8,770 nucleotides of DNA from Lysobacterales bacterium. GTDB taxonomy: Bacteria > Pseudomonadota > Gammaproteobacteria > Xanthomonadales > Xanthomonadaceae. How positions within the stretch are numbered: position 1 is the first letter of the stretch; each line of letters starts with the position of its first letter. This document shows positions 1-5,888 of the stretch, piece after piece. The position numbers and the translations under genes are program-made. Under the pieces are notes generated by a model. That model was given only the letters and a program-made list of their open reading frames with translations, did no database searches and was not told the DNA's origin. The stretch covers positions 1 through 8,770 of the forward strand of contig JAGRJX010000228.1 of the NCBI GenBank assembly GCA_020442545.1, written 5' to 3'.

Positions 1-389
1 TGCATCATGTTCTGGTTGGCCTTGAGATCCGGATAGGCCTCGGACAGGGCGAACAGGCGGCCCAGGGTCTGGGTCAGCATGTTCTCGGCGCCAGCCAGCT
101 GCTGCATCGCGGCGGCATCACCGGGATTACCGGCCGCCGCCTGCTGCGCCGCTACCGCACCGTTGCGCGCCTGGATCACCGCTTCCAGGGTCTCGCGCTC
201 ATGCTTCATGTAGCCCTTGGCGGTCTCGACCAGGTTCGGGATCAGGTCGTGGCGACGCGTCAACTGCACGTCGATCTGCGCAAAAGCGTTCTTGTAGGCG
301 TTGCGCGCCGTGACCAGGCCGTTGTAGATGCCAACGCCCCAGCCGCCCAGCAGCACCGCCAGGATGATCAGAACCACAAAGGAACCCAT
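1..389 (-). CDS. lemA: LemA family protein, N-terminal part (C-terminus outside window)
   Basis: LemA proteins are small membrane-anchored proteins with an N-terminal helix and a helical bundle; their function in bacteria is poorly defined. The visible 129 residues begin with a hydrophobic segment (about residues 3-22, VVLIILAVLLGGWGVGIYNG) and continue with the family's hallmark block: N-x-L-V, A-R-N-A-Y-K-N-A-F-A-Q-I-D-V-Q, then R-R-x-D-L-I-P-N-L-V (about 45-54), K-G-Y-M-x-H-E (about 58-64), and a later A-E-N-x-L-T-Q-T-L-G-R-L-F-A-L-S-E-A-Y-P-D-L-K-A-N block. The ATG at 389 is supported by an AGGAG six bases upstream. Family members are usually about 185-200 residues, so roughly a third is missing off the left edge; no frame damage is visible. 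The gene is divergent from the serine hydrolase at 510. Family assignment is very secure; the cellular role is not. Confidence 0.95.
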   Translation of the reverse strand, partial: MGSFVVLIILAVLLGGWGVGIYNGLVTARNAYKNAFAQIDVQLTRRHDLIPNLVETAKGYMKHERETLEAVIQARNGAVAAQQAAAGNPGDAAAMQQLAGAENMLTQTLGRLFALSEAYPDLKANQNMM

Positions 390-509
390 ATCGCTCTCCT
401 CTTGTTGAAGACGCCCGTCGATGACCGGCCCGGGACGATGGAACGCCGCGATACACTACGCGGTCAGAAAATGGTATTTCCCCGCAAGCATACCCAGCCC
501 GCAAGGCCG
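390..509. other. Divergent intergenic region between lemA and the serine hydrolase gene
   Basis: These 120 bp must hold the promoters of both flanking genes unless the hydrolase is read from further upstream. I see no pair of -35 and -10 boxes with good matches and spacing on either strand. The best -10-like element on the plus strand is TACACT at 452-457, without a recognisable -35 partner, so I do not call a promoter. No hairpin or repeat stands out. Confidence 0.5.
395..402 (-). promoter_or_regulatory. Ribosome binding site of lemA
   Basis: On the minus strand this reads AGAGGAGA, with the AGGAG core at 396-400, six bases before the ATG at 389. It is one of the two clearest Shine-Dalgarno matches in the window and fixes the lemA start. 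Confidence 0.75.
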
Positions 510-1709
510 ATGACACAAAGACGCTCCTTCCGCCGCATTGTGACGGCCGCCGCCGTGACCATCCTGCTGCTGCCCGCATGGGGCATTGCTGCGAAAAAGC
601 CCGACATTGCTGCCGCCCAGCAGGCCATCATCAAACTGTCGCCACGGGTGATCCGTGACGGCCGCGTCACCGGACTCTCGGTGGCGCTGGTGCAGGGCAA
701 CCGCGTGGTGCTGGCCGAAGGTTTCGGCGAGACCCGCATCGGCAGCGGCGACCGCGTCAAGCCGGACACCGTGTTCCGCATCGCCTCGCTGTCGAAAGCC
801 TTTGCCGGCACATTGGCGGCGATGCTGGTGGAGGAAGGCGCACTGTCCTGGGACGATCGCATCAGCGCCTTCATCCCGGCGTTTCGCCTGAAGAGCGCGC
901 AGGCGGCCGCCAACGTCACGGTAGAGGACATCCTCAGTCACCGCGTCGGTCTTCCCTTCAACACATTCGACCGCAAGCTGGAAGAGGCCATCCCCTATCC
1001 ACTGCTGGTGGGCCAGCTGTCCAAGGTGCTGCCGCTCTGTGATCCCGGCGACTGCTACAGCTACCAGAACATCGCCTTCAGCCTGATCGGCGACATGGTG
1101 TTCTCGGTCACCGGCGACTTCTATTCGCACCAGGTGGAAAAACGCATATTTCACCCGCTGGACATGGATACGGCCACTTTCGGCCGCGACGCGCTTGAGC
1201 GCAGCGACAGCTGGGCCCGTCCGCATGTCTACAAGTCGCGCCGCTGGAAGGCCGTACGCCCCAACGAAAACTACTATCACGTGCCGCCGGCCGCAGGCAT
1301 CAACGCCAGCGCGCGCGATATGGCCAGATGGGCGGTGGCGCAGCTCGGACACCGACCGGATACCCTGACGCCCGGCGTGCTGCGGGCAACGCATCGTGCG
1401 CGCGTGGCCACCCCGGACCAGTTGCGCAGCTCTGCCTGGCGGCGCGGCCGGCTTCGCGATGCGCGCTATGCGCTGGGCTGGCGTGTCTACGACTATGCCG
1501 GCGAGCCGATGATCTTCCACGCCGGCGCGGTGGAAGGCTATCGCGCCATGATCGGCGTCCTGCCGGACCAGGACGTAGCGCTGGTGATGCTCTGGAACTG
1601 CGAAAACAGCGTTCCGGCCGGCCTGTTCGCTACCGTCATCGACCGTCTGCTGGGCCTGTCGGCCAAGGACTGGCTGCAGCTCGACAAGCTGCGCGCACGT
1701 CGCCGCTGA
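510..1709 (+). CDS. Exported serine hydrolase, class C beta-lactamase / penicillin-binding protein-like family
   Basis: The 399-residue product belongs to the beta-lactamase-related serine hydrolases, which include class C beta-lactamases, DD-peptidases and esterases such as EstB. The nucleophile motif is S93-L-S-K96 within TVFRIASLSKAFAG, the second motif is Y185-Q-N187, and the third is H337-A-G339 (HxG in place of KTG). All three are intact, so it should be active; HxG points to a peptidase or esterase more than to a resistance beta-lactamase, but the substrate cannot be read from sequence. Residues 1-28 form a signal peptide (RRSFRR, hydrophobic VTAAAVTILLLPAW, then GIAA). I chose ATG 510 because it places the signal peptide directly at the N-terminus and has AAGG at 503-506, though the 3-base spacing is short. 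The frame stays open back to 201 with further ATGs at 471 and 438; those starts would push the signal peptide inward and lack a good ribosome site. Two cysteines (C177, C182) flank the YxN loop and could form a disulfide after export. Confidence 0.9.
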   Translation: MTQRRSFRRIVTAAAVTILLLPAWGIAAKKPDIAAAQQAIIKLSPRVIRDGRVTGLSVALVQGNRVVLAEGFGETRIGSGDRVKPDTVFRIASLSKAFAGTLAAMLVEEGALSWDDRISAFIPAFRLKSAQAAANVTVEDILSHRVGLPFNTFDRKLEEAIPYPLLVGQLSKVLPLCDPGDCYSYQNIAFSLIGDMVFSVTGDFYSHQVEKRIFHPLDMDTATFGRDALERSDSWARPHVYKSRRWKAVRPNENYYHVPPAAGINASARDMARWAVAQLGHRPDTLTPGVLRATHRARVATPDQLRSSAWRRGRLRDARYALGWRVYDYAGEPMIFHAGAVEGYRAMIGVLPDQDVALVMLWNCENSVPAGLFATVIDRLLGLSAKDWLQLDKLRARRR

Positions 1710-1728
1710 TTGCCTGCGCAGCCCGGGA

Positions 1729-4374
1729 TCAGGTCACCGACGTCAGCGGCACCGGTCGCCCGAAGTGAAAGCCCTGACAATAGTCGAGACCGATCTGCCG
1801 ACAGGCGTCATGGATGCTCTCGTCCTCAACGAACTCGGCGACAGTTTGCAGTCCCATCACGCCGGCAACGTGGCTGATGGCCTCGACCATGGCCCGGTTC
1901 ACCTGATCATGGCAGATGTCGCGCACGAACTGGCCATCGATCTTGAGGATGTCCACCGGTAGCCGCTTGAGATAGGCGAACGATGACAGGCCGGCGCCAA
2001 AATCATCCAGCGCGAAGCGGCAGCCGTAGGAATGCATGCGCTGGATGAACTCGCGCGCCTCGCTGAGGTTGGCCACTGCCTCGCTTTCGGTTATCTCGAA
2101 GCACAGCCAGTCCGGCTGGCGCAGCAGCGTCACCTGCTCCTCGACGAAATCACGGAACTCCGGATCACTGACCGATGAACCGGACAGGTTCACCGCCACC
2201 ATCCGGAGCTCGGGCGCCTGCCGCGCCTGACGCTCCAGCATCCAGGCGACCACCCGCGACACCACCCAGCGGTCGATGCGGCCCATCAGACCGTAACGCT
2301 GCGCGGCGGGCAGGAACTCGCCGGGCGGGATCAGCTTGCCACTGGCACCGGGCAGGGCGATCAGCACCTCGAAGTGACGGCCGCTTGGCCGACCTTCAGC
2401 CATCGGCACAATGTCGTGCGCGAACAGGATGAAGTCGTCAACCTCCAGGGCCGTCTGCAGGCGCGGGATCCAGCGCATCTCGCCCTGCCGCCGCGCCATG
2501 TCCACGTCGGACGGCTCGAACACATGCACCCGGTTGCGCCCACGTTCCTTGGCCACATAGCAGGCGGCATCGGCCGACATCAGCACGGTTTCCGGATCGC
2601 CGGACTCACGATTGACCGGCGCCACGCCGATCGAGCCGCCGATGCTGAATTGACGGTCGTTCCACTCAAAGCGCAGGTGCGCCAGGCAGTCCAGCAGATC
2701 CTGCGCCCGTCGCGCCGCCTCCCAGGCGCCGTGATTCGGAATCAGTACCCCGAATTCGTCACCACCCAGCCGCGCCAGGATCTCACTCCCACGGAGATTG
2801 CCGGCAAGACAGGACGCCACGTCCTTCAGCAAGGCATCGCCCGCACGATGACCGCAGGTGTCGTTGATCAGCTTGAACTGGTCGAGGTCGATATAGCACA
2901 GCGCGTGTTCGCTGCCATTGCTGTCCGCTTCCCGGACCAACTGCTTGAGCTGGCGATCAAACTCCTCGCGATTGTAGAGCGTGGTGAGCGAATCGTGGCT
3001 GGCGCGATAGGCAAGCTCGCGCAGCAGCGCCGCGGTCTGCGTGGTGTCCCGGAAGGTCAGCACCAGGCCGTAGGATCCGGCCGCGCCATCACCGGCAGGG
3101 TCGTCGTCGCGGATCGGCGCCAGCGAGAGCTGTACGGTCCGCTGACGACCGTCCGCACCGACCACTGCAAACGGACCGCTGCCGAAACCCCGATACCACT
3201 CCGCAAGTCGGGACAGATCGGCCTGTGGCGGCAGTGCGGTCGGCGGCGAATCGGGCCGCAGCACCTGGTCGATACGACGACCTTGCGCCTGTGCCTGCGT
3301 GAACCCGGTGATCTTCTCGGCCGCCGGGTTCAGGTAATCGACTCGACCATCGGCATCCAGCGCGATCACGCCATCGGCGATCGATCCCAGCGTCGCCAGG
3401 GCGCGCTGACGTTCGCTGGCAAGTCGCTGCTGGAACTGCCGCCGCTCGCTGATGTCGCGACTGGCTGCAACCCAGTGCAGGATCCGACCGTCAGGTGCCA
3501 GCGTGGCGGTGAGCCGGGTTTCCATCCAGACCCAGCGTCCGTCGGCATGGCGCAATCGGTACAGGAGCGTCCTTTCCGAGAGCGAGCCGGGCGAGTTGCC
3601 GGCCAGCGATGTCCGGAACGCCTCGGTATCGTCGGGATGCTGGAAGTCAAAGAAGCGCCGCCCGAGCACGGTTTCGGGCGCATAGCCCAGGCTTCGCCGG
3701 ATGGACGGACTCACGTAGCTGAGCACACCGTGCGCATCGCCCATACTGACAATGTCGCTGGTCTGCTCGGCCAGCACGCGGAACAGTTGGTCCTGTTCCG
3801 TGGCGCGCTGCTCGCTGCGGAATCGCCGGTACGCCGCGCCGATCAGGTCGGCCGCCGTGTGCAACGCGGCAAGCTCGGGGTCGCTCCACTCACGGGCCCG
3901 CTCGCAATCATCGAGGCCAATGAAGCCGGCCAGCTCGTTACCAAGCAGAATCGGCAGGCAGGCCAGCGAGCGGATTGACTGCGCCGTCAGCAGTTCACGC
4001 TCCGATTCCGGAAACCGCTGCACCGGGCCGTGCACCGCGTGTCCCTGTTGCATCAGGACTTCCCACCGACGGAAACCCATGTCCGCCAGTCGCGTTCCCT
4101 GCAGGGCCGGGTTGTCGATCTCCGGCGTGATGCCACGGGCACACCACTCGAAACGCTGCCAGATGCGCATGCCGTGCTCGGCGGTTGTTTCCACCTCGAA
4201 CAGGTAGGCCCGGCTGACCTGGACCGAGGCACCAAGGCGCTGCAGCAGATCCGGCATCGCGTCGTCGAGACGCTCTGCATTCAGCAGTGCGCTGGTACCG
4301 ATGGACAGCGCCTTGAGGATGTCCTCGACGCTCGTGCCAGCGGATGCAGTCGCCTTGATGTCTTGCCGAGCCAT
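1729..4374 (-). CDS. GAF-PAS-PAS-GGDEF-EAL cyclic-di-GMP signalling protein
   Basis: This 881-residue protein combines sensing and cyclic-di-GMP turnover. Domains in order: GAF (about 16-185), PAS 1 (about 194-308, ending W-V-A-A-S-R-D-I-S-E-R), PAS 2 (about 321-445), GGDEF (about 455-620) and EAL (about 633-875). There is no membrane segment or signal peptide, so it acts in the cytoplasm. The diguanylate cyclase motif G537-G-D-E-F541 is intact; the usual RxxD inhibitory site just before it reads R528-G-S-E531, so product inhibition may be altered. In the phosphodiesterase domain the signature reads E669-V-L instead of EAL, a common variant that keeps the glutamate. The other catalytic positions are present: N729, E760 or E763 in FEITES, D790-D791, K811, E847 and E850 in AEFVE, and Q867. 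Both activities are therefore plausible. ATG 4374 is fixed by an in-frame TGA at 4381-4383, although the ribosome site is weak. The gene is convergent with the hydrolase, 19 bp between stops. What GAF and PAS bind cannot be told from sequence. Confidence 0.95.
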   Translation of the reverse strand: MARQDIKATASAGTSVEDILKALSIGTSALLNAERLDDAMPDLLQRLGASVQVSRAYLFEVETTAEHGMRIWQRFEWCARGITPEIDNPALQGTRLADMGFRRWEVLMQQGHAVHGPVQRFPESERELLTAQSIRSLACLPILLGNELAGFIGLDDCERAREWSDPELAALHTAADLIGAAYRRFRSEQRATEQDQLFRVLAEQTSDIVSMGDAHGVLSYVSPSIRRSLGYAPETVLGRRFFDFQHPDDTEAFRTSLAGNSPGSLSERTLLYRLRHADGRWVWMETRLTATLAPDGRILHWVAASRDISERRQFQQRLASERQRALATLGSIADGVIALDADGRVDYLNPAAEKITGFTQAQAQGRRIDQVLRPDSPPTALPPQADLSRLAEWYRGFGSGPFAVVGADGRQRTVQLSLAPIRDDDPAGDGAAGSYGLVLTFRDTTQTAALLRELAYRASHDSLTTLYNREEFDRQLKQLVREADSNGSEHALCYIDLDQFKLINDTCGHRAGDALLKDVASCLAGNLRGSEILARLGGDEFGVLIPNHGAWEAARRAQDLLDCLAHLRFEWNDRQFSIGGSIGVAPVNRESGDPETVLMSADAACYVAKERGRNRVHVFEPSDVDMARRQGEMRWIPRLQTALEVDDFILFAHDIVPMAEGRPSGRHFEVLIALPGASGKLIPPGEFLPAAQRYGLMGRIDRWVVSRVVAWMLERQARQAPELRMVAVNLSGSSVSDPEFRDFVEEQVTLLRQPDWLCFEITESEAVANLSEAREFIQRMHSYGCRFALDDFGAGLSSFAYLKRLPVDILKIDGQFVRDICHDQVNRAMVEAISHVAGVMGLQTVAEFVEDESIHDACRQIGLDYCQGFHFGRPVPLTSVT

Positions 4375-4698
4375 GCGAGATCACTTCGTCGAAGAATTGA
4401 AATGCGTCGCCGCGCCGGCACACGACAGCCGTCGGCCCTGTCGCCGACCCGACTGTTTGCGATGTCCCCGGTCGCCCCCAGTGCCCTGCATCGTAGCAGG
4501 ACGGCACCGCGCTGCGTCCACTTGGGCGCGAAGAACCGCCTGTTCCCCCGGCCTCTGGCCGGCGCGAGGAGGCAGTTGATCACCAAAGCGTGGTGGGGTG
4601 GCGTATCGCGATGCTGTTCCGGACAGAACAGGATGGGAGCAGGCATGAATCGGCCGCGGGCCAGACCTGCAGCCCTGTCGCCACACCGATGCTGGTCG
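4375..4698. other. 324-bp intergenic stretch upstream of the GGDEF-EAL gene
   Basis: This lies between the stop of the membrane methyltransferase gene and the start of the GGDEF-EAL gene, both on the minus strand, so it should hold the promoter of the latter. Frames open across it (for example on the minus strand at 4381-4686) give arginine-, cysteine- and proline-rich products with no recognisable domain and overlap real genes only as shadows. I see no good promoter pair. A perfect 6-bp hairpin (CCGGCC, loop TCT, GGCCGG) sits at 4548-4562 but has no T-run on either side. A small AT-richer patch at about 4390-4403 is the only compositional break close to the GGDEF-EAL start. Confidence 0.6.
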
Positions 4699-5169
4699 TC
4701 ATATCCAGCGCCGTACCCGCTGGCGGTAGGCGTCGTAGTCATCTCCAAACTGTCGCTGCATCCAGCGCTCTTCGGGAATGATCTGGAAGCGGGTGAGGTA
4801 GAGGGCGAAAGCCAGAACAGGCAACAAGGACAGTGCATTCGCCGTCCACGCAACGCCACCGAGCAACACGAGCAGGAACCCCAGGTACATCGGGTTGCGG
4901 CTGAAGCCGAACACACCGGAGGTCACCAGCGAACTGACCTTCTCCGGGTGCATGGGATCGACCGTGGTGCGCTGTCGCCCGAATTCGATGGCGCCCAGCG
5001 CGGCAACGGCGATGCCGACCACGATCAACAGGGCAGCTATCCAGAACCGGCCGGGCAGGTTGATTCGCGCCCACGGCGCCAGCGCGGCCACGCCGCGAAT
5101 GGCCAGCGCTGCTGCCACCAGCAACAGCGCCGGCGGCACCTTCAGCTCGACATGCCCCAGGCGACGCAC
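4699..5169 (-). CDS. Integral membrane methyltransferase, isoprenylcysteine carboxyl methyltransferase (ICMT)-like family
   Basis: The 156-residue protein has about four hydrophobic segments (roughly 12-30, 41-62, 93-107, 110-128) and the conserved C-terminal signature of bacterial ICMT/PEMT-like S-adenosylmethionine-dependent methyltransferases: G-V-F-G-F-S-R91-N-P-M-Y95, then P132-E-E134, F-G-D-D-Y-D-A-Y and a final V-R-R-W-I. Length and topology are typical of the small bacterial members. Their substrates are mostly unknown; a thiol, lipid or protein C-terminus are all possible, and no prenylated protein is evident here. Translation starts at GTG 5169, only 2 bp after the TGA of the DUF4920 gene (5172-5174), with no strong ribosome site, which suggests translational coupling. 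A second GTG at codon 11 is a possible alternative start. The family call is solid; enzymatic activity and substrate are inference. Confidence 0.85.
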   Translation of the reverse strand: MRRLGHVELKVPPALLLVAAALAIRGVAALAPWARINLPGRFWIAALLIVVGIAVAALGAIEFGRQRTTVDPMHPEKVSSLVTSGVFGFSRNPMYLGFLLVLLGGVAWTANALSLLPVLAFALYLTRFQIIPEERWMQRQFGDDYDAYRQRVRRWI

Positions 5170-5171
5170 CG

Positions 5172-5609
5172 TCAGGCTGATGGATCCCGCTCAATCGTGA
5201 CGCCATCGGCCATGATGCGGTATTCGACGGGCGAAACGGCCAGGCCCTTGCCGTCGGCCTTCATGTGCTCGATCTCCTCCGGCGACAGGTCATGGCGCGA
5301 GAGCACGCCGCCGACCTCGGCGTAGCCGTGGCTGTCCTTCGGGACCAGCAGGTCGTGCGACTCGCCAAACATCACGCGCGCGGTGTGGCCGTTGTCTTCC
5401 AGCACGATCCAGCAGCCCTTCTTCTGGCAGACCTCGGTGATGCGGCCACCGAAACGCTGCGGCTTGCCGGCATGCTCATCAAACGCCGCAACGGCCCTGG
5501 AAATCGGGACCGCCGCCATCTCCGGCAATGGCTTGCCGAGGTGGGTGGTTTCGCCGGCATCGGCAAGGCCGCATGCGGTCAGCAGGACAGCGGAAACAAT
5601 CAGGCGCAT
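5172..5609 (-). CDS. DUF4920 family exported protein, probable lipoprotein
   Basis: This 145-residue protein matches my recollection of the DUF4920 family, small exported proteins of unknown function. The central signature is V60-C-Q-K-K-G-C66-W-I-V-L-E, that is C61 and C66 followed by W67, after a G-x-I-T-E strand, and before R-V-M-F. The N-terminus is a signal sequence with L-L-T-A-C13-G, which fits a lipobox; if C13 is lipidated the mature protein is a lipoprotein, otherwise ADA before G19 is a possible signal peptidase I site. ATG 5609 is chosen because it places the signal peptide exactly at the N-terminus. The minus-strand frame stays open far upstream to 7253, but that extension is antisense to the large propeller gene. 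The ribosome site is modest (GAG about ten bases upstream). It leads a two-gene unit with the membrane methyltransferase and is divergent from the propeller gene. The C-x4-C pair could bind metal or form a disulfide; this is inference. Confidence 0.85.
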   Translation of the reverse strand: MRLIVSAVLLTACGLADAGETTHLGKPLPEMAAVPISRAVAAFDEHAGKPQRFGGRITEVCQKKGCWIVLEDNGHTARVMFGESHDLLVPKDSHGYAEVGGVLSRHDLSPEEIEHMKADGKGLAVSPVEYRIMADGVTIERDPSA

Positions 5610-5646
5610 GGCATATCTCGTCGTCAGGGGAAACCGGCAGCATACA

Positions 5647-5664
5647 TCGGGACGGTTATCCCGA
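5647..5664. repeat. Short inverted repeat upstream of the DUF4920 gene
   Basis: TCGGGA and TCCCGA form a perfect 6-bp inverted repeat with a 6-base loop. There is no T-run, so it is not an intrinsic terminator. Its place in the presumed promoter or leader of the DUF4920 gene would suit an operator or an RNA hairpin, but an arm this short can occur by chance in GC-rich DNA. Confidence 0.3.
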
Positions 5665-5877
5665 CACGGATTGCCGCTGGCTCGCCGGGTTGATACCGCC
5701 AGTACCGCACATGCCGCACGAAGCATGGCCATCCTCGCGTTGCCCATGTCCTTGACGCTCACGGGACGCAGCAACGCACAGCCGTTACCATGCACTGCGC
5801 CCGCGATGTGCTGGTTGACCGATCTGCCGCACCCGGCGTCATTCGGCCTTGCCAGCGGCACACCACGATCACCGCAC

Positions 5878-5882
5878 CGGAG
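5878..5882 (+). promoter_or_regulatory. Ribosome binding site of the large propeller gene
   Basis: CGGAG lies six bases before ATG 5889. It supports that start, which also places a signal peptide at the very N-terminus. Confidence 0.6.
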
Positions 5883-5888
5883 ACTCGC

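Larger units (their letters stand above)
5610..5888. other. Divergent intergenic region between the DUF4920 gene and the propeller gene
   Basis: These 279 bp should carry the promoters of the DUF4920-methyltransferase unit (minus) and of the large propeller gene (plus). No coding frame here looks real. I see a 6-bp inverted repeat TCGGGA-CGGTTA-TCCCGA at 5647-5664, 38-55 bp upstream of the DUF4920 start, and four copies of CCGCAC at 5705, 5714, 5827 and 5872. A TTGACG at 5752-5757 resembles a -35 box, but no -10 box follows at 16-18 bp. No promoter is called. Confidence 0.5.

Noticed and set aside
201..509. Upstream extension of the serine hydrolase frame
   Set aside because: The first part is antisense to lemA, and any start before 510 would bury the signal peptide inside the protein.
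1702..1750. 8-bp inverted repeat GCCGCTGA / TCAGCGGC spanning the convergent gene ends
   Set aside because: The loop is 33 bases, there is no T-run on either strand, and both arms partly encode the two C-termini. It could help termination in both directions, but chance occurrence in GC-rich DNA is likely.
2374..3978. Plus-strand open frame of 534 codons antisense to the GGDEF-EAL gene
   Set aside because: The opposite strand encodes clear GAF, PAS, GGDEF and EAL domains; this product is Arg/Gln/Gly-rich without motifs.
4548..4562. Hairpin CCGGCC-TCT-GGCCGG as a terminator for the methyltransferase gene
   Set aside because: It lies about 136 bp beyond the stop and has no T-run, so it does not meet the criteria of an intrinsic terminator.
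4030..5325. Plus-strand open frame of 431 codons across the 4375-4698 gap
   Set aside because: It overlaps three well-supported minus-strand genes, and its product has no recognisable domain.
5752..5791. Possible sigma-70 promoter starting with TTGACG at 5752
   Set aside because: The region 16-18 bp downstream has no -10-like hexamer; the nearest candidate, TACCAT at 5786, is much too far away.
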